Assembly (NCBI GenBank): GCA_014529385.2
Contig: CM043944.1
Span: 72,717,884-72,781,883, forward strand
Reading direction: 5' to 3'
Source: Adiantum capillus-veneris
Taxonomy: Eukaryota; Streptophyta; Polypodiopsida; Polypodiales; Pteridaceae
Length of the DNA stretch: 64,000 nucleotides
Both the position numbers and the translations under genes were made by a program. Numbering within the stretch: position 1 is the stretch's first letter; each line of letters begins with the position of its first letter. This document shows, in pieces, positions 48,080-60,051 of the stretch. The notes under the pieces were generated by a model. That model saw only the letters and a program-made list of their open reading frames with translations. It did not search any database and was not told the origin of the DNA.

Positions 48080-49294
48080 AAAACTCTACTTCTTTTGACC
48101 TGCATGGTCTTCACAAAATCCATCCGCGCATGTGCACACTCCTCCACTTCCTGTGTAGAATCTCTCTCCTTTAGAGCACTATCCACAGCATCAAGTGGTG
48201 CCTTCTCCTCAACTACCACTTTCAATGTTTGGAGTGTTAGCAACAACCTGCTGACATTATTTTTAACCTGCTCCACCTTCATTGCATCCACAACATCGAC
48301 GCTACCTTCGGCCTTTGGTAATGCAGCCTCTGCATCTTTCAACCGGCCTCTGAGCTTTTCCACTAGGAGGTTGGCACCTTCATTTCGTTGCACATCAGCC
48401 TGAAGAAATTCCAGCTTCTTGAAAGATTCATTATACTCTAACAATGCAAAAGAATGCTTGCTTACGACCATGTTGTAAATAGTATCTAACTCTGTAAGAG
48501 ATGTTGGACCAAATAAATTATTTTTTTGCACATCATCCACTATATCGATCGGAGTTTCCTGGTGTGCCTCCAAATGATCTGAAGTCCTCATCCTTTGTCG
48601 CGAACTGTTAGGGATAGAGGAGGAATGGAAAGCTGCCCATTGCTTCTTCTTTGCATGTAATTTTCTTGGATCCATATTCTTGACAATACTTTCTGAAAAC
48701 AAGGCCCAATCAACCTGTCCCTTCAAGTGCCCATATAGAAAGCCTCTAGAAAATCTTTTAGTCACCTCCATACCATAATCTCCAGGAGGTTCTTGATACA
48801 CGGATGTGAACAATACATAAGACCTATTCCAGAGCTCTGGCTTCACATCTCTACATTTTACTTTGTTGCCCTTCTTCGACACCTCCTTAAATCATTTCAA
48901 CCAATCTTTGTTGGTGAAATCTGCCTCAGTCAGTAGTTGAGCATCCACTCCAGAGTTGGGGAGGTCGTATACTTCATGTGCTTGAGGCTTTGTCATGCAA
49001 AAAACTGTCTTCCTTTCAAATGGCACAAATGCAATGCACCAACGGCCTTTGCCCTGTAAAATACAGGGAAAAACATAAGACCATAGTTGTTTCCATACGG
49101 CAAACGCATATAGGTATGGAAGTATGATTGGAGTATGGTTCAACACTTAATCTTGAAACATACACGGCCATAAATTTACTGAAAACTTAGATAACTTATG
49201 CATGCTGAGCATTTATAATATCACAATTTTACAGATTTTTTTACATTAAACATCAATTGTTGCATTGAGCAGGAGTAGAAGCAAGCTAGGAATG

Positions 49295-49420
49295 TGCATG
49301 AATAGGTGGTACAACTACCTATTTCCCAGACAGATAGCTACCATGTAACTACCACCTTGGTATTTTTTTGCTAAATGAACTTTTTGATTGGTAGCTGGCT
49401 AACATAATGCTACCAACTTG
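49295..49420 (+). repeat. Internal copy of the element end
   Basis: TGCATGAATAGGTGG followed by ACTACCT and GATAGCTACC repeats the left terminal sequence (39,430 onward) in direct orientation, inside intron 1 of the minus-strand gene, about 1.1 kb from the right end. Confidence 0.75.
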
Positions 49421-50399
49421 TTATGTTTTTTGTAGAATGCTGAATGCTACAATCTTGATGATCTTTGATGCACTTTACCTATATTAAATGAGTGTTGCAG
49501 GTGGTAGCTACCACACTGATAGAGTATCACTGGTTCATGCTTCTTCATAGCACTATGATTTGCAATCCATACGAGTACTGTCCCAACTATGCACAAGACA
49601 TGAATGCATGTGCAGCCAGCCAATTGAAGTTCAGTCAAAAATGCAATGTGTACAAATATATATGCTTGAATGCATGCATGCATCATGCCTCTACACAGGT
49701 TTTCAATGCAAGCTTGAATGTATGCATGCATGCCTCTACATGGGTTTTCAATGCAAGCTTGAATGCATGCACATTAGCTTATGGAGCTTGAATGCATCTA
49801 CAAACATCTAGCCTCTAGCTTAGGTTTGCTTCAAAGCAAGCTTCAGAGAGCTTACATGGACCTTGGAAAAAAGTTACAACAATAAATTGTGCAGAGACAG
49901 CCAACAACACTAAGATGCAGTAGTACCTCAGTGTTGGGGGTTACAACATCTGCCATTTTTTAATGTTTCTTTGCTATAGGAGTGCAGGGTTTTGGTGAAG
50001 GAATCAAGACCTTCTTCTTCGTCTTTCCAGCAGGAGAGTCTGAGGGTGGATCAGGCAAGGGAGATGAATGACGGTCCCTCTTTTGTCTCCTAGTAATTGT
50101 AGCTGATTTTGCTTCAGTTGTAGGAGCTGCTTGGCCACCTGAGTTTTCGCCCCTCTGCAACCGTCGATAAGCAGGAGGCGTCATGATTGTGGAGTAAGGT
50201 GGCCCACCCGCACTACTTTCACACACTCAGTTGAAACTCTAAAGATAATTTTTAAAGTTTTTAAATCCAGCTAGATGCTCAAGCCTTTTGATGAACAATT
50301 TTCAAATAAAACCTTATAAAAGATTCTCAATGTTTACTCACCTAGCTACCAACTAGCCCACCCCCTTGCTACCACCCCCAAAAATGGGTAGCTAGTGTA

Positions 50400-50421
50400 C
50401 CACCTATTCATGCATCCACCC
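50400..50421 (-). repeat. Right terminal inverted repeat
   Basis: Exact inverted match to 39,423-39,444. The inner flank carries GGTAGCTAGTG and GGTAGCTAGG words. TGG follows outside. Confidence 0.8.
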
Positions 50422-51585
50422 TGGGATATTATATATGGGCTAACACTGCTTTTGGGTGTTAAATAGCTTTGCACTTCGGCATCAATCTACCCGATTTTTG
50501 GATGTTGTAAATCGCATGAGGTAATATGGCAGAGGCGTCGGGCTCAGAATAACTTGATATTCTTAAAGTAACGCAATATCTTCTAAATATGTGTTTTTGA
50601 TTATTCACTACTATCATAGACAACGCCTAATAATAGCCACCTACACTTTATCAGGCTGCACTCGTGAACTTGGTAAATCTCTGGACGCATGTACAACTGC
50701 GTCGAAGACCTATTACTAATGTAATATGTCTACTGCGACTACTCTGAGACGCCTTGTAGAGGCAGGCAACAAGGTTGGTGCAATTCGCCAAAAGGAGGCC
50801 ACAACAACCCTCTGTATTAAACCAATGATGAACTACACGCTTTGATTGTCTTGCTTTGAAACGATCTAGATTTAGTGCATTATAGCCACTTTCTTTTTCT
50901 CAGGCGTGCACCCACCTCGGCCATTTTTATAACTGGCTGGCAAACTCGTTGCATCATAGTGTTGGATATTTATTCGCCACTAGCCATATTGTTGTTAATC
51001 TATATGTAGCATTGGCTATTTTTAGCGTTGACCGATATCACTCAAAATATTGAGATCATTAATCATGCGCATTGATTACATATGTTATCTTGACAACACT
51101 GATCTCTGCAGTCGCTTCCTCTCTTTTATTTGCAGCCAACTCATGACCATGACAGAGGTTGGATATTGCAGCCTCATGCTAATGACACTTTCATCTACCT
51201 GCATAAAAATCACTAACGCCTGCACCCTAGCCGTCTAAAAAGATGTGACCTCTTGCAAACGAAGAACTTTGCAGCCTCAGACATGGTGGCCAGGCTTTTC
51301 CCAAAGAATTGAGAGCACACCCTAGGATAGCCCATAATAGTGATTCCTTGCTACTTCTTACTCACCTCTTCTGCATGCATCTACAAACACATCTTCTTCA
51401 TGTAGCTACACAAGAAGACGCTCAATAGGCAATCTTCACAAACATGAAACTGCTAATACAAGGCTTCATGAATCTCAAACAATCTAACTAGAATATTCAA
51501 AAATAATTTGTACAAGCATAGACTGAGCTTCTTGGTTTGCTAAGAGTTGCTGAGATCAAGCACCTCCTCTTCATGGTCGTACTAT
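50422..51585. other. Unrecognised sequence left of a minus-strand LTR
   Basis: No convincing coding sequence. By position it could be the inside of a minus-strand copia-type element whose 5' LTR is 51,598-51,761, but no Gag or Pol motif is visible. Confidence 0.4.
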
Positions 51586-51761
51586 GCTCTGATACCATGT
51601 TGAATCGGAGGGAGGGAGCGTATGTAGACAAGAAGAGAGAGAGATGATACCATCGTATGCAATCCCCAAAGTGTGTATAAAGTACACACTAGAGACACAT
51701 ATATAATGGGGACTCCTATCTATATATAGCATAAGTTTGGGCTCTCTATATAGCTCCAACA
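51586..51761 (-). mobile_element. Small copia-type LTR with primer site, minus strand
   Basis: On the minus strand a 164-bp segment starts TGTTGGAGC, has TATATATAG, and ends TTCAACA, immediately followed by TGGTATCAGAGC (51,597-51,586), an exact tRNA-iMet primer site. No second LTR is seen, so this may be a truncated element. AGGAG outside the right end would be its target duplication. Confidence 0.65.
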
Positions 51762-53105
51762 AGGAGCAACCATCGGGCTCTTCTTTTTGTTGGTTCACAT
51801 CCCAGGTGGACTCCCACCCGGGGTGGACATCACCTCCAGTGGGTGCGAGTCTTGAGGTGGTGAGAACAAGAAAAGAAAATAAAGATTATTTTTGGTTACT
51901 TAACCCTTAACCATGAGTGTTATAGGTTTATTTTTGTTATTTGCAGGCATGGCCATCCTACACTTACTCTACTTAGGTTCCTCCACAATCATAGATCCAA
52001 ACCTGCAGTGGACTCTCTCTTTATGAGACCAGTACCTCCGTTCAACAGAGGGGTTGTTTAGCCGCTACACTCCACAACAGCTTGAAACCTATGGTCTTTC
52101 TCTGTAGTCCACACCATTGGGGGATTCAGGGAGGGACTCTTCACATCTAGAGCCTCACACTGATGGAACCTTTTTCTACGACCACTTCTTACCGTCCTAC
52201 TCCCCTTCCATTGCAGGGTCCCACTCCCATGGCATCACACGGTCCTATTTGTTGAGCTATATATAGTATTTCTATATATAGTACTATGGTCCCCTCTATA
52301 TAAACACATCTCTTGTGATCAATAGACACACTTTGGGGTTCTATTTTTGTGCTCTCTCTTTCTCTCTCAACATGGCTCAACACTACACCACTCCATTCCA
52401 CTCCTGCTTTGCTAGAACACTGTTGAGGTACTTTTTCTAGCGGCATGCATTGATGCTCCTCTCAAGGCAACGAGCGTTGAGAGAGACAAAGCGGTGGTGG
52501 ATCTTGTCACTTCACTTGTTTTGGTACTGGCGGGCAAAGCGGAGTCCTCTATATCAAAGCGTGCCGTGAACTATGGTTCGAGAGGGAAGGCAGTCTGGAA
52601 GGATAAATATGTAAAGAATGATTAAATTACAATCTAAATCGATGATTATAAAGATTATAATTGATGATTTGTTATTGTTATTGCTAACTTGGAAAAATAT
52701 CACTCTTACTCGACCAACCAAAGAGATGGTTAAGTATTGGGAGCAACATACAGAATTTGATACTTGGTGATGGTTCTTCAAGAATAATCACATTTCTTGC
52801 AAGCAACAGTTGGATCACTACAAGCAATAAGTTTAAACAAGTAATTTTGATGTTGATAATTGTTTAATTTGGTTTGGGTTTATGTAGAGTCAAAGTGATC
52901 AAATGTACGTGCCTCTGGATGATGACAAGAATGAGGAGCATTAGATAGAAAAGTATTTGTCCAAACTTTTGTAAAGTCCCAATGTGGCACAATATATATA
53001 CAACTATTTATATTTTATTTGTAAATTTTTTACATAGTTGATCTTTTTCACATTAGATTGTATACTCTTTCAAATAACAATTGATGTTTCATTGTTTTAT
53101 GCATG
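51762..53105. other. Noncoding, AT-rich
   Basis: No gene recognised. A promoter-like stretch near 52,270-52,380 (TATATATAG, CTATATAAAC, CT-rich tail) resembles another small LTR region, without a partner in the window. Confidence 0.4.
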
Positions 53106-53154
53106 TCAAAAATAAAGGTGCTCATTTGGCTCAAATGAGCACCTTTATTTTTGA
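53106..53154. repeat. Perfect 22-bp hairpin with 5-base loop
   Basis: Two 22-base arms (TCAAAAATAAAGGTGC ... and its exact complement) flank the loop GGCTC. No mismatch or bulge occurs in the stem. It stands alone in AT-rich DNA next to the decayed hAT gene. The bases from 53,155 to 53,640 hold nothing else recognisable. Confidence 0.9.
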
Positions 53155-53639
53155 ATGGGTGTTTAGCGATAATTAGCACGGTAATACTAGTGACGATTGA
53201 GACGGTAATAGCGGTGGGTATATTATAATTATTATCGCAATTATTGCTTTCAAACCACTACCGTGATTTTAACCGGGTTATTGCCGCGTACACAATTTTT
53301 CCTTTGTTTTTCCATGGCAATGCTAGCGGTTATAGACTACTAGCTCCTCTTATAGTGTCATAGCATTGTTGTATTCATAATGCCATGTAGAGAGTGAATT
53401 ACAATGTGTATGTTTTCTCACAACATATATGATTGATATGTCGATTCACTAGAGTGAATTGCAAATCTCATATTGTAAAAATTTGATTACTTTCTTAGTG
53501 ATTGTTTTTCTAACATATAATGAAAAAAGAAAAATGTTGGCACACGTGGTACAAAGAAGGTAAATAATAAAAAAGGCCCTGGCAAGGAGTGGGATTATGC
53601 CCACAATATATGCGATCGATAATGTAAACTTTGCTTCAC

Positions 53640-55560
53640 TACAAAATCAAGCGCTGCACCACGTACTACGAACCATTTTTACATAAATCGCGCTTTTCAA
53701 AGCAATTTTTTTCATCGGAAGTCCTCTAATCATGGTAGACATCAATCGCTGGAAGGCCGCATAAAAGAAAATCAGTGAGTTTGGCCAAAGATGTTTTTCA
53801 TTGGAAGTTCTCAAGTCATGGTAGACAGCAATCACAATCATTGGAAGGCCACATGGAAGGAAACCAGTGAGTTTGGCAAATGATTATTAGCCCTTTCATA
53901 TCACACAATACAAAATGATCCCTTGGAAAAATGTTACATGAAAGTCAAAGAGCATGTTACCAAAATAATAGCTGGAAATATTTCACTTTCAGGATGCACA
54001 ATTGTGAGTGATGGTTGGTCTAATGTTCAAAGAAGACCACTGATCCATGTAATGCTGGTTTGTCCAAGGGGAGAAATGTGCATAAAGGAAATTGACAATT
54101 TTGGTTGCAATTGAGAGTAGTAAGTACATTCTTGAGGTCTTAATTAATGTAATCAAAGAAATTGGTGTTGAACATGTTGTTAAAGTAGTCATGATAGTGC
54201 AAAGAAATGTAAAAATGCTAGCAAATTAATCAAAAAGTACTTCCCACACATTTTTGCCAATAGTTGTAATACACATAGCTTAAACTTGGTGCTGAAGGAT
54301 TGATATACTAGTGAAGAAACCACATGGTTCGCCAAAAAAATTTACACATTGTGACAAGTTGTGAAGTTCATCTTGAAACAACAAAAAGTGCCGAATTTCT
54401 ACAGAATGCGCATGTGAGTGCTGTTGAAACTTCCTGCAAAACCTCGGTTTTGCACGCACTTTTATACATTGGAATCACTCCTCTATAATAAGTGCATTGT
54501 GATTGACACTTTGAATTGCACAGACTTTGATGGATGGCATCTTGAGCAAAAAGAAAAAGTGAAAGAGAAAATTTCATATCTAGGTGGGTCCATAAACAAG
54601 CCTTCTTGGAGGAGGAGTATAATGGATGCCATGTACTGATGCCCATTATGTTTGAAATTCACAACCTTGATCTAAAAGTACAAAATACGAGCAAAGTGTG
54701 GATGACATGGTGGTCAGTTCCACAAAGTCTTGTAAATCCTAAGGAGCTCAAAGAGCCTGTAGTAGAGAAGGACTGCCGACTATCATTCTTTGTCAAACAA
54801 TGAAGAGTTTTGGCCAAGCATTTTCATGCAAGATGAAGAGTGCTCATAGTCCACTCCATAGTGTGGCTTACATGCTCGATCCGGAGTATTGGAATTTAGA
54901 TATGATGTCCAATATAGAGGTGGTCAACGATACTATCACGTGGTCAACAGGTTCTACTCCAATTTTTAGGACCAAAATGATTGTATCAAAGAAATGAGTG
55001 CATTTAGACTAAAAAAAGGTCCTCTTGCAAATGATTTAGTACAATCAATGGCAAAAGAGTAACCTGCATAGAAGTGGTGGATGATGAATGGTGGAGAGCA
55101 TTACTTGACCTTACGTCCCCTTGCAATGAAAGTACTAGCACAATGTGCATAAAACACAAGTTCAGAGAGAAACAGGAGTATATACAAGTATGTTCATGGC
55201 ATTATATGCAACACATTATTGACCGACATAGCTAAAAAAATTAGTGTATATGTTTTGCAACAAAAGGATATTGCATCACATTGAAAGTGCTAGCTACAAG
55301 GAGGAAATGCTAGTCTGGGTGTATGATTGTCACAAAAACAAGACAGAAAAGAGATTCAATGTCGATGTATCCAATGCATTATAGATGATATAAAAGAGAA
55401 TCTGATAATAGATGTGAAAGTTGAATTACAAGAAGACCCACAACAATCAGACTCAAAACAAAATAGCAACTTCATAGATTCAATATAGATTGAGAGTAGA
55501 ATGAAGATTGTGTCAAAAACCATTATGAAAGAGCTTGTATTCATCATGTTTTGATCATAT
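53640..55560 (+). pseudogene. hAT-family transposase, heavily decayed
   Basis: Fragments in several frames keep the order of a plant hAT/DUF659 protein: SGCTIVSDGWSNVQRRPLIH and KEIDNFGCN, then SCNTHSLNLVLKD, then SPLHSVAYMLDPEYW, then WWRALLDL near the dimerisation region. Many stops and shifts interrupt it. No inverted ends or target duplication were found. The enzyme would cut and paste the element; this one is dead. Confidence 0.7.
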
Positions 55561-55844
55561 ACAATGTTTCATAGTAGCGGTCATACATAATGTGTCGATC
55601 TCAATTGTTATTCTCAGAACTTGCATCTTCGTTTACCAAATAGATTTCTAATTCTGCTAGGGGTGTCTTGGTGGGCTTGCTTGAATTTATACTCATTTTC
55701 CATGCCAAACATATGCCAATATATAGAGGTGATAATAATGACCCATGCCAATGTATAGAATCCTCTCCATCCATCAAAATTCTCGTAGCATACTAGACAC
55801 AAGGAAGATGAAGATACATCTAATTGTGATGCGGGAACCGACTT

Positions 55845-56814
55845 TGGATGCAGGACGAGGTGACTAATGTTCTTAGAGCACGACCTTCAACTTGGTTGGT
55901 TAAGTCTTCTCATGCAAGCACTCTCTATCTCATTCTTCATAAGCCTAGTGGCATTGTAACAAGATCTACTACCCACTTATAGTGCAGAGCCAATGGGTAA
56001 GTAGGGTGCAACCCATCATGATGACGTACATTTGAATACATTTGACAGGTTTCAAAAGACTCCACAAAGTGAGATACATCTTTATACATACCTTTCCACC
56101 AATACCTCTCTTTCATTTTAGTAGAGATGGCCCATACACCTCTATGTCTAGCATAAAGACTCTCATGAAACTTTTTTTTAAGCTCATTTTGAGCGTCCTT
56201 ATCATTCACGACTCTCAATGGCATTCCATTTAAGTACCCATCTTTTAAAAAGTATCCATAGGCCTTTCTCCGTATTTTTTTGAACTCTTGGTCATTACAG
56301 TCTTCTTGCCTTGTTAGAGTGCTCAGATAGCATCCAGTGAGCAACCAATCACCTTGATATAGGTCCTCTGTAAATGACTCAAGTGCATTTGACAAGCAAA
56401 CATGACCACCCTTGGCATGAGAGATACTATAGAACCTTGTGCCTACATCATCGCTCTCAACAACCATGTCTTCTTCATTTTCATACCTTGCTCTTGAAAG
56501 CATATCCGCCGCAACTAGATTATCTTTCCTTACAATATGCTTAAATTGTAGACTTAAGGACTTTATGTAGGCAATCCATCTCAACATAGCAATGTCAGGA
56601 GTTAAGCAGCTTGTGATCATTCCAAGAAGGGTTAGAAAATTAGTCTCCACTATTACATTTGATCCTATCAAATACTCTTTGTCACATTTCAAAGTTGTGA
56701 CTACTCCCCATAACTCTCTTTTTACTTGTGCATAGTTGCAATGACGAGCACTTAGGACTTTTGTTCCAAATCTCACCACATATCACTTGAAATCATCATC
56801 ATCTTGCCCCATCA
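55845..56814 (-). pseudogene. Ty3/gypsy element D Pol, RNase H and integrase start
   Basis: RNase H of the RT_RNaseH type (NYAQVKRELWGVVTTLK, VIVETNFLTLLGM, DNLVAADMLSRARY) leads into the integrase zinc region (HESLYARHRG ... CQMYSNVRHHDG) and WVVDLVTMPLG. The frame then meets stops at 55,937 and fades by 55,845 (EDLTNQVEGRALRT). The upstream half lies beyond the copia insertion at 61,979-64,000. In 55,561-55,844 I see nothing certain. Confidence 0.82.
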
Positions 56815-57136
56815 TGTTGAGATGTCGAGCTCTACACCTTGAGCTGGCATCCACTACGGGTCTTGGCCGCTTATGGCATTTACTCACTGGCGCGTTAGGT
56901 GACCGACACGGAGGATCTCTGCCAGTGATTCTACAGCTGGACTACACTTATAGTGCCAGCCTAGTATGCTTCTAGCGAGTTCACACTTAGTGACTGCATG
57001 TACATATGTGCTACTTTTCAGCTTTAGCACTTAGTCATTTTGTACTCTCTTTTCTGTGAAGAAGAAGAAGAAGCTTTCCATCTCTGTGTGCTTTGTGCTT
57101 GTCTTGTGTAGCTCTCTTGCATCCTCATTCTTTACA
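56815..57136 (+). repeat. 5' LTR of copia E
   Basis: 322 bp, partner of 61,652-61,973. It contains a short GAA-rich run (GAAGAAGAAGAAG) in its second half. Confidence 0.95.
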
Positions 57137-57318
57137 AGTTTCTGAACAGGTCTCCAAAGTGCAGTATACAGAGATTTACTGTACAAGTACAGTGGTTGTA
57201 TGTACGCTTGATTGTGGACACTCGTTCAGTGTAGAAAGCGTTACAGGAACCACGATTGCAGGTTCAGCAGATTTGCAGGTTTTTGCAGATTGCAGCTATT
57301 TTATCTTAGTGCTTCAAG

Positions 57319-60051
57319 ATGTCTGACGGTTTCAGCCAGATTGTTACTGAGAAGCTTGAGAAAAATAACTACCCTGCATGGAAGTTCAGAATAACAAATT
57401 TCCTAAAAGGAAAAGGTTATTGGGACTATGTAGAAGGAGACAATGAAAAGGAACCAAAGATTCCCGAGGCAAATGCTACAGCAGAACAAAGGAAAGCTTT
57501 GAGGGACTGGCAACAAGGCCAGAGCAAAGTGATGTATTGGCTTTCTATGAGCATCACAGATGGCATGATGGGCTATCTACAGGATGCTGAAACCCCCGCC
57601 ATTGCATGGAAAAACTTAGGCAGAGTGTTCGAGGTGAACACCAAGGCCAGGAAGCTTCAACTAAAGTCGGAGCTAAATCAGGTTAAGAGGAACAACCTCT
57701 CCATCAATGATTATGCTTTGAAGATCAAGAGCATCATTGAGGCTCTTGGATCTATTAAAGTCTCAGTGGAAGACGATGACATTGTCCGTGCATGCTTGGA
57801 TGGTCTAGGAGATGATTATGTACATTTTAGGTCTTCCATGAATACAAGAGACGACATCCCCGTGTTCCAAGATTTGATTTCTATGCTTATTCTTGAGGAG
57901 AAGAACCTTGACACATCTTCTTCTCATGGCAGAATTAATTCTGAACAGGCCTTCTATTCTAACTCCAACAGAGGTAGAGGTAGAGGTCGTGGTCGAGGCC
58001 CAAGGGGTTGCAGGGGCCAATTTCTGGAAGGTCAATCAAATCAAAACAATACAGGTGGTAGGGGAAACTAGTCTCAAGGCAGGGGGAGTCAAAGAGGTCG
58101 TGGTGGAGGATCAAGCAGGCAGCAACATACTCCAGATAGTAGAGAATGTTGGACTTGTGGTGAAAGAGGTCACATGTCCCGTGACTGTCCAAAGGGAAAA
58201 GCAAGTAGAAAGAGAGAACAGGGCAACTATGCATCTACTAGCAGAGATGCAGATGACAGAAAAAACGAGCGCATGTTTGTTATGCAACATGTAATGAATA
58301 CAATGACTGCAGAGAATTCCACCCAAGATGATGTTTGGTATGTGGATTCAGGTGCCTCTAATCACATGACGTCTCATGGAGAGTGGTTTAGAGATATGCG
58401 CAAACCAGATGTGTCAGGCTATGTGCAGACAGGAGATGACACAGCTCACCCCATTGCTCATGTAGGGGACATACCTCTAAATACGAAGAGTGGGAAATCA
58501 AAGTACTTAGCAGATGTACTTCATGTCCCAAACATTACAAAGAATCTTGTTTTTGTTGGACAAATGGTTGAGCAGGGTTTGCAGGTTCGCTTCAATCGAA
58601 ATGGCTGTTATGTAGAAGATTTCCAGAATGGCTGTAAGCTGATCACAGAGGGCAAATGTGTGGGCAGAATGTTTACGCTAAATGTAGACATGCCTGAGGT
58701 AAAAGCTGCATTATTTGCACAGGGCACAGGTGTTGTGGCTGATGTTGACATTTGGCACAAACGCATTGGCCATGTCAATGAGCAGAGATTGCGCAGCATG
58801 CAATCAAAACAGATTGTAAAAGGTTTGCCCAAATTCAAGGTGGATGGTATGCATAAAGTGTGTGCAGCATGCCAGTTTGGAAAACAGTCAAAGGGCTCAT
58901 TTCCACATGAGCGCAATGTATGTAAAAAGCCACTTGAGGTGGTGCACACAGATGTTTGGGGTCCAACCGATACTGCAAGTATACATGGTTGCAGGTATTA
59001 TGTCTCTTTCATTGATGACCATACAAGGAAAGTATGGGTCTACTTCATGCGTAACAAAAGTGAAGTGTTTGGTCACTTTCAAGACTTCAAAGTCATGATT
59101 GAGAAGGAGACAGATATGCAAATCAAGACATTGAGGTCAGATGGAGGGGGAGAGTACTTCTCTAATGATTTTTTAGATTTTCTGCGAATGAATGGTATAC
59201 ACAGGCAGTTTACATGCAGATATACTCCACAGCAGAATGGGGTCGCAGAAAGGAAAAATAGGCACATTGCAGAGGTTGCACGTGCATTGATGAATGAGAA
59301 GAACATGCCTCATCATTTCTGGGCTCAAGCTGTAAATACAGCTATGTACATTATGAACAGGACACCTACAGCTGCGGTGCATGATGTAACACCTGAGGAA
59401 AAGTTTACAGGTACAAAGCCTGATTTGGCACACTTGAAAGTGTTTGGCTGCATAGCTTACATGCATGTACCAGATGAGTTGCGTAGGAAATTGGATCCTA
59501 AAGCAGAGAAATGTATTCTTGTGGGATATTCCCTTGAACAAAAGGGGTACAGGTGCTACAATCCTACTACACGAGAATTACGAGTGAGCAAAGATGTAGT
59601 CTTTGATGAGATGAGCAGCTGGTACAGTAATGCACATGGCACTATTGGGGCTGATGTAAAAGATGATGTGGTTGTACAAAATGTGAGGCCACAGTCACAG
59701 GTTTTGAGTGGACCACAAGAGTCCTCTTCTCGTGGCTCTGTTGAGAAACCATGGAATGGTAGACTACGTACGCAGGTTACTCCACCAACAGGTACAGGGA
59801 ATGTATCACGAAAAGGAAAGGAAAAGGTTGATCAACCTCCCTTTATGGTTGATGCATCATCAGGTTTTTCACATGTAGACATGGATTTAGATGGTTCTGA
59901 ACAAAGTATTGATGAGGAATTTGGAATTTCGGCTGTCAGGACACCTGGTGTAAGGGAAGTACAAGAAGATGCTAGAGGGCAAAGGAGTGACCCAGGACCG
60001 ACCCAGGACCGCGCAGATCTAATAGAGTCAGAAATCCAGTTCAGAAATTGA
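57319..60051 (+). pseudogene. Copia E Gag, protease and integrase
   Basis: The start ATG 57,319 gives MSDGFSQIVTEKLEKNNYPA. Gag has the UBN2-like fold region and an Arg/Gly-rich tail; one TAG at 58,069 interrupts it. The frame continues through the zinc knuckle CWTCGERGHMSRDC and the protease VWYVDSGASNHMT (Asp 343 if numbered through). The integrase has its zinc region (HKRIGHVNEQRL, CAACQFGKQ) and the triad Asp 545 (HTDVWGP), Asp 608 (LRSDGGGEY) and Glu 644 (NGVAERKN), a D,D(35)E spacing. The frame ends at 60,051, just after an 11-bp duplication. Confidence 0.94.
59988..60012 (+). repeat. 11-bp tandem duplication causing a frame change
   Basis: GACCCAGGACC occurs twice in direct succession, immediately before the RT region changes frame. 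One extra 11-bp copy shifts the frame by the amount seen. Confidence 0.85.

Larger units (their letters stand above)
44654..50184 (-). pseudogene. Multi-exon RING-like / FCP1-like phosphatase gene
   Basis: Proposed exons on the minus strand are 50,184-49,927, 49,053-47,764, 46,660-46,475, 46,389-46,279 and 46,064-44,654. All borders are GT/AG. Intron 1 is phase 0 and the other three are phase 1, and the frame agrees across every junction. The protein starts MTPPAYRRLQRGENSGG, with a basic tract GKTKKKV. It continues with CIAFVPFERKTVFCMTK, a coiled coil near 48,460-48,130, a RING-like cluster, a second basic tail (KSGRK), acidic repeats and an FCP1-like domain. In-frame stops occur at 49,967, 48,892, 45,432 and several later places, and a frame change lies in a T run near 48,090 and another near 45,665. 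Role unknown; phosphatase activity on a phosphoprotein is inferred from the fold only. Confidence 0.65.

Noticed and set aside
57893-58294. Second-frame ORF overlapping copia E gag
   Set aside because: It is a shadow of the Arg/Gly-rich gag tail and zinc knuckle in the true frame.
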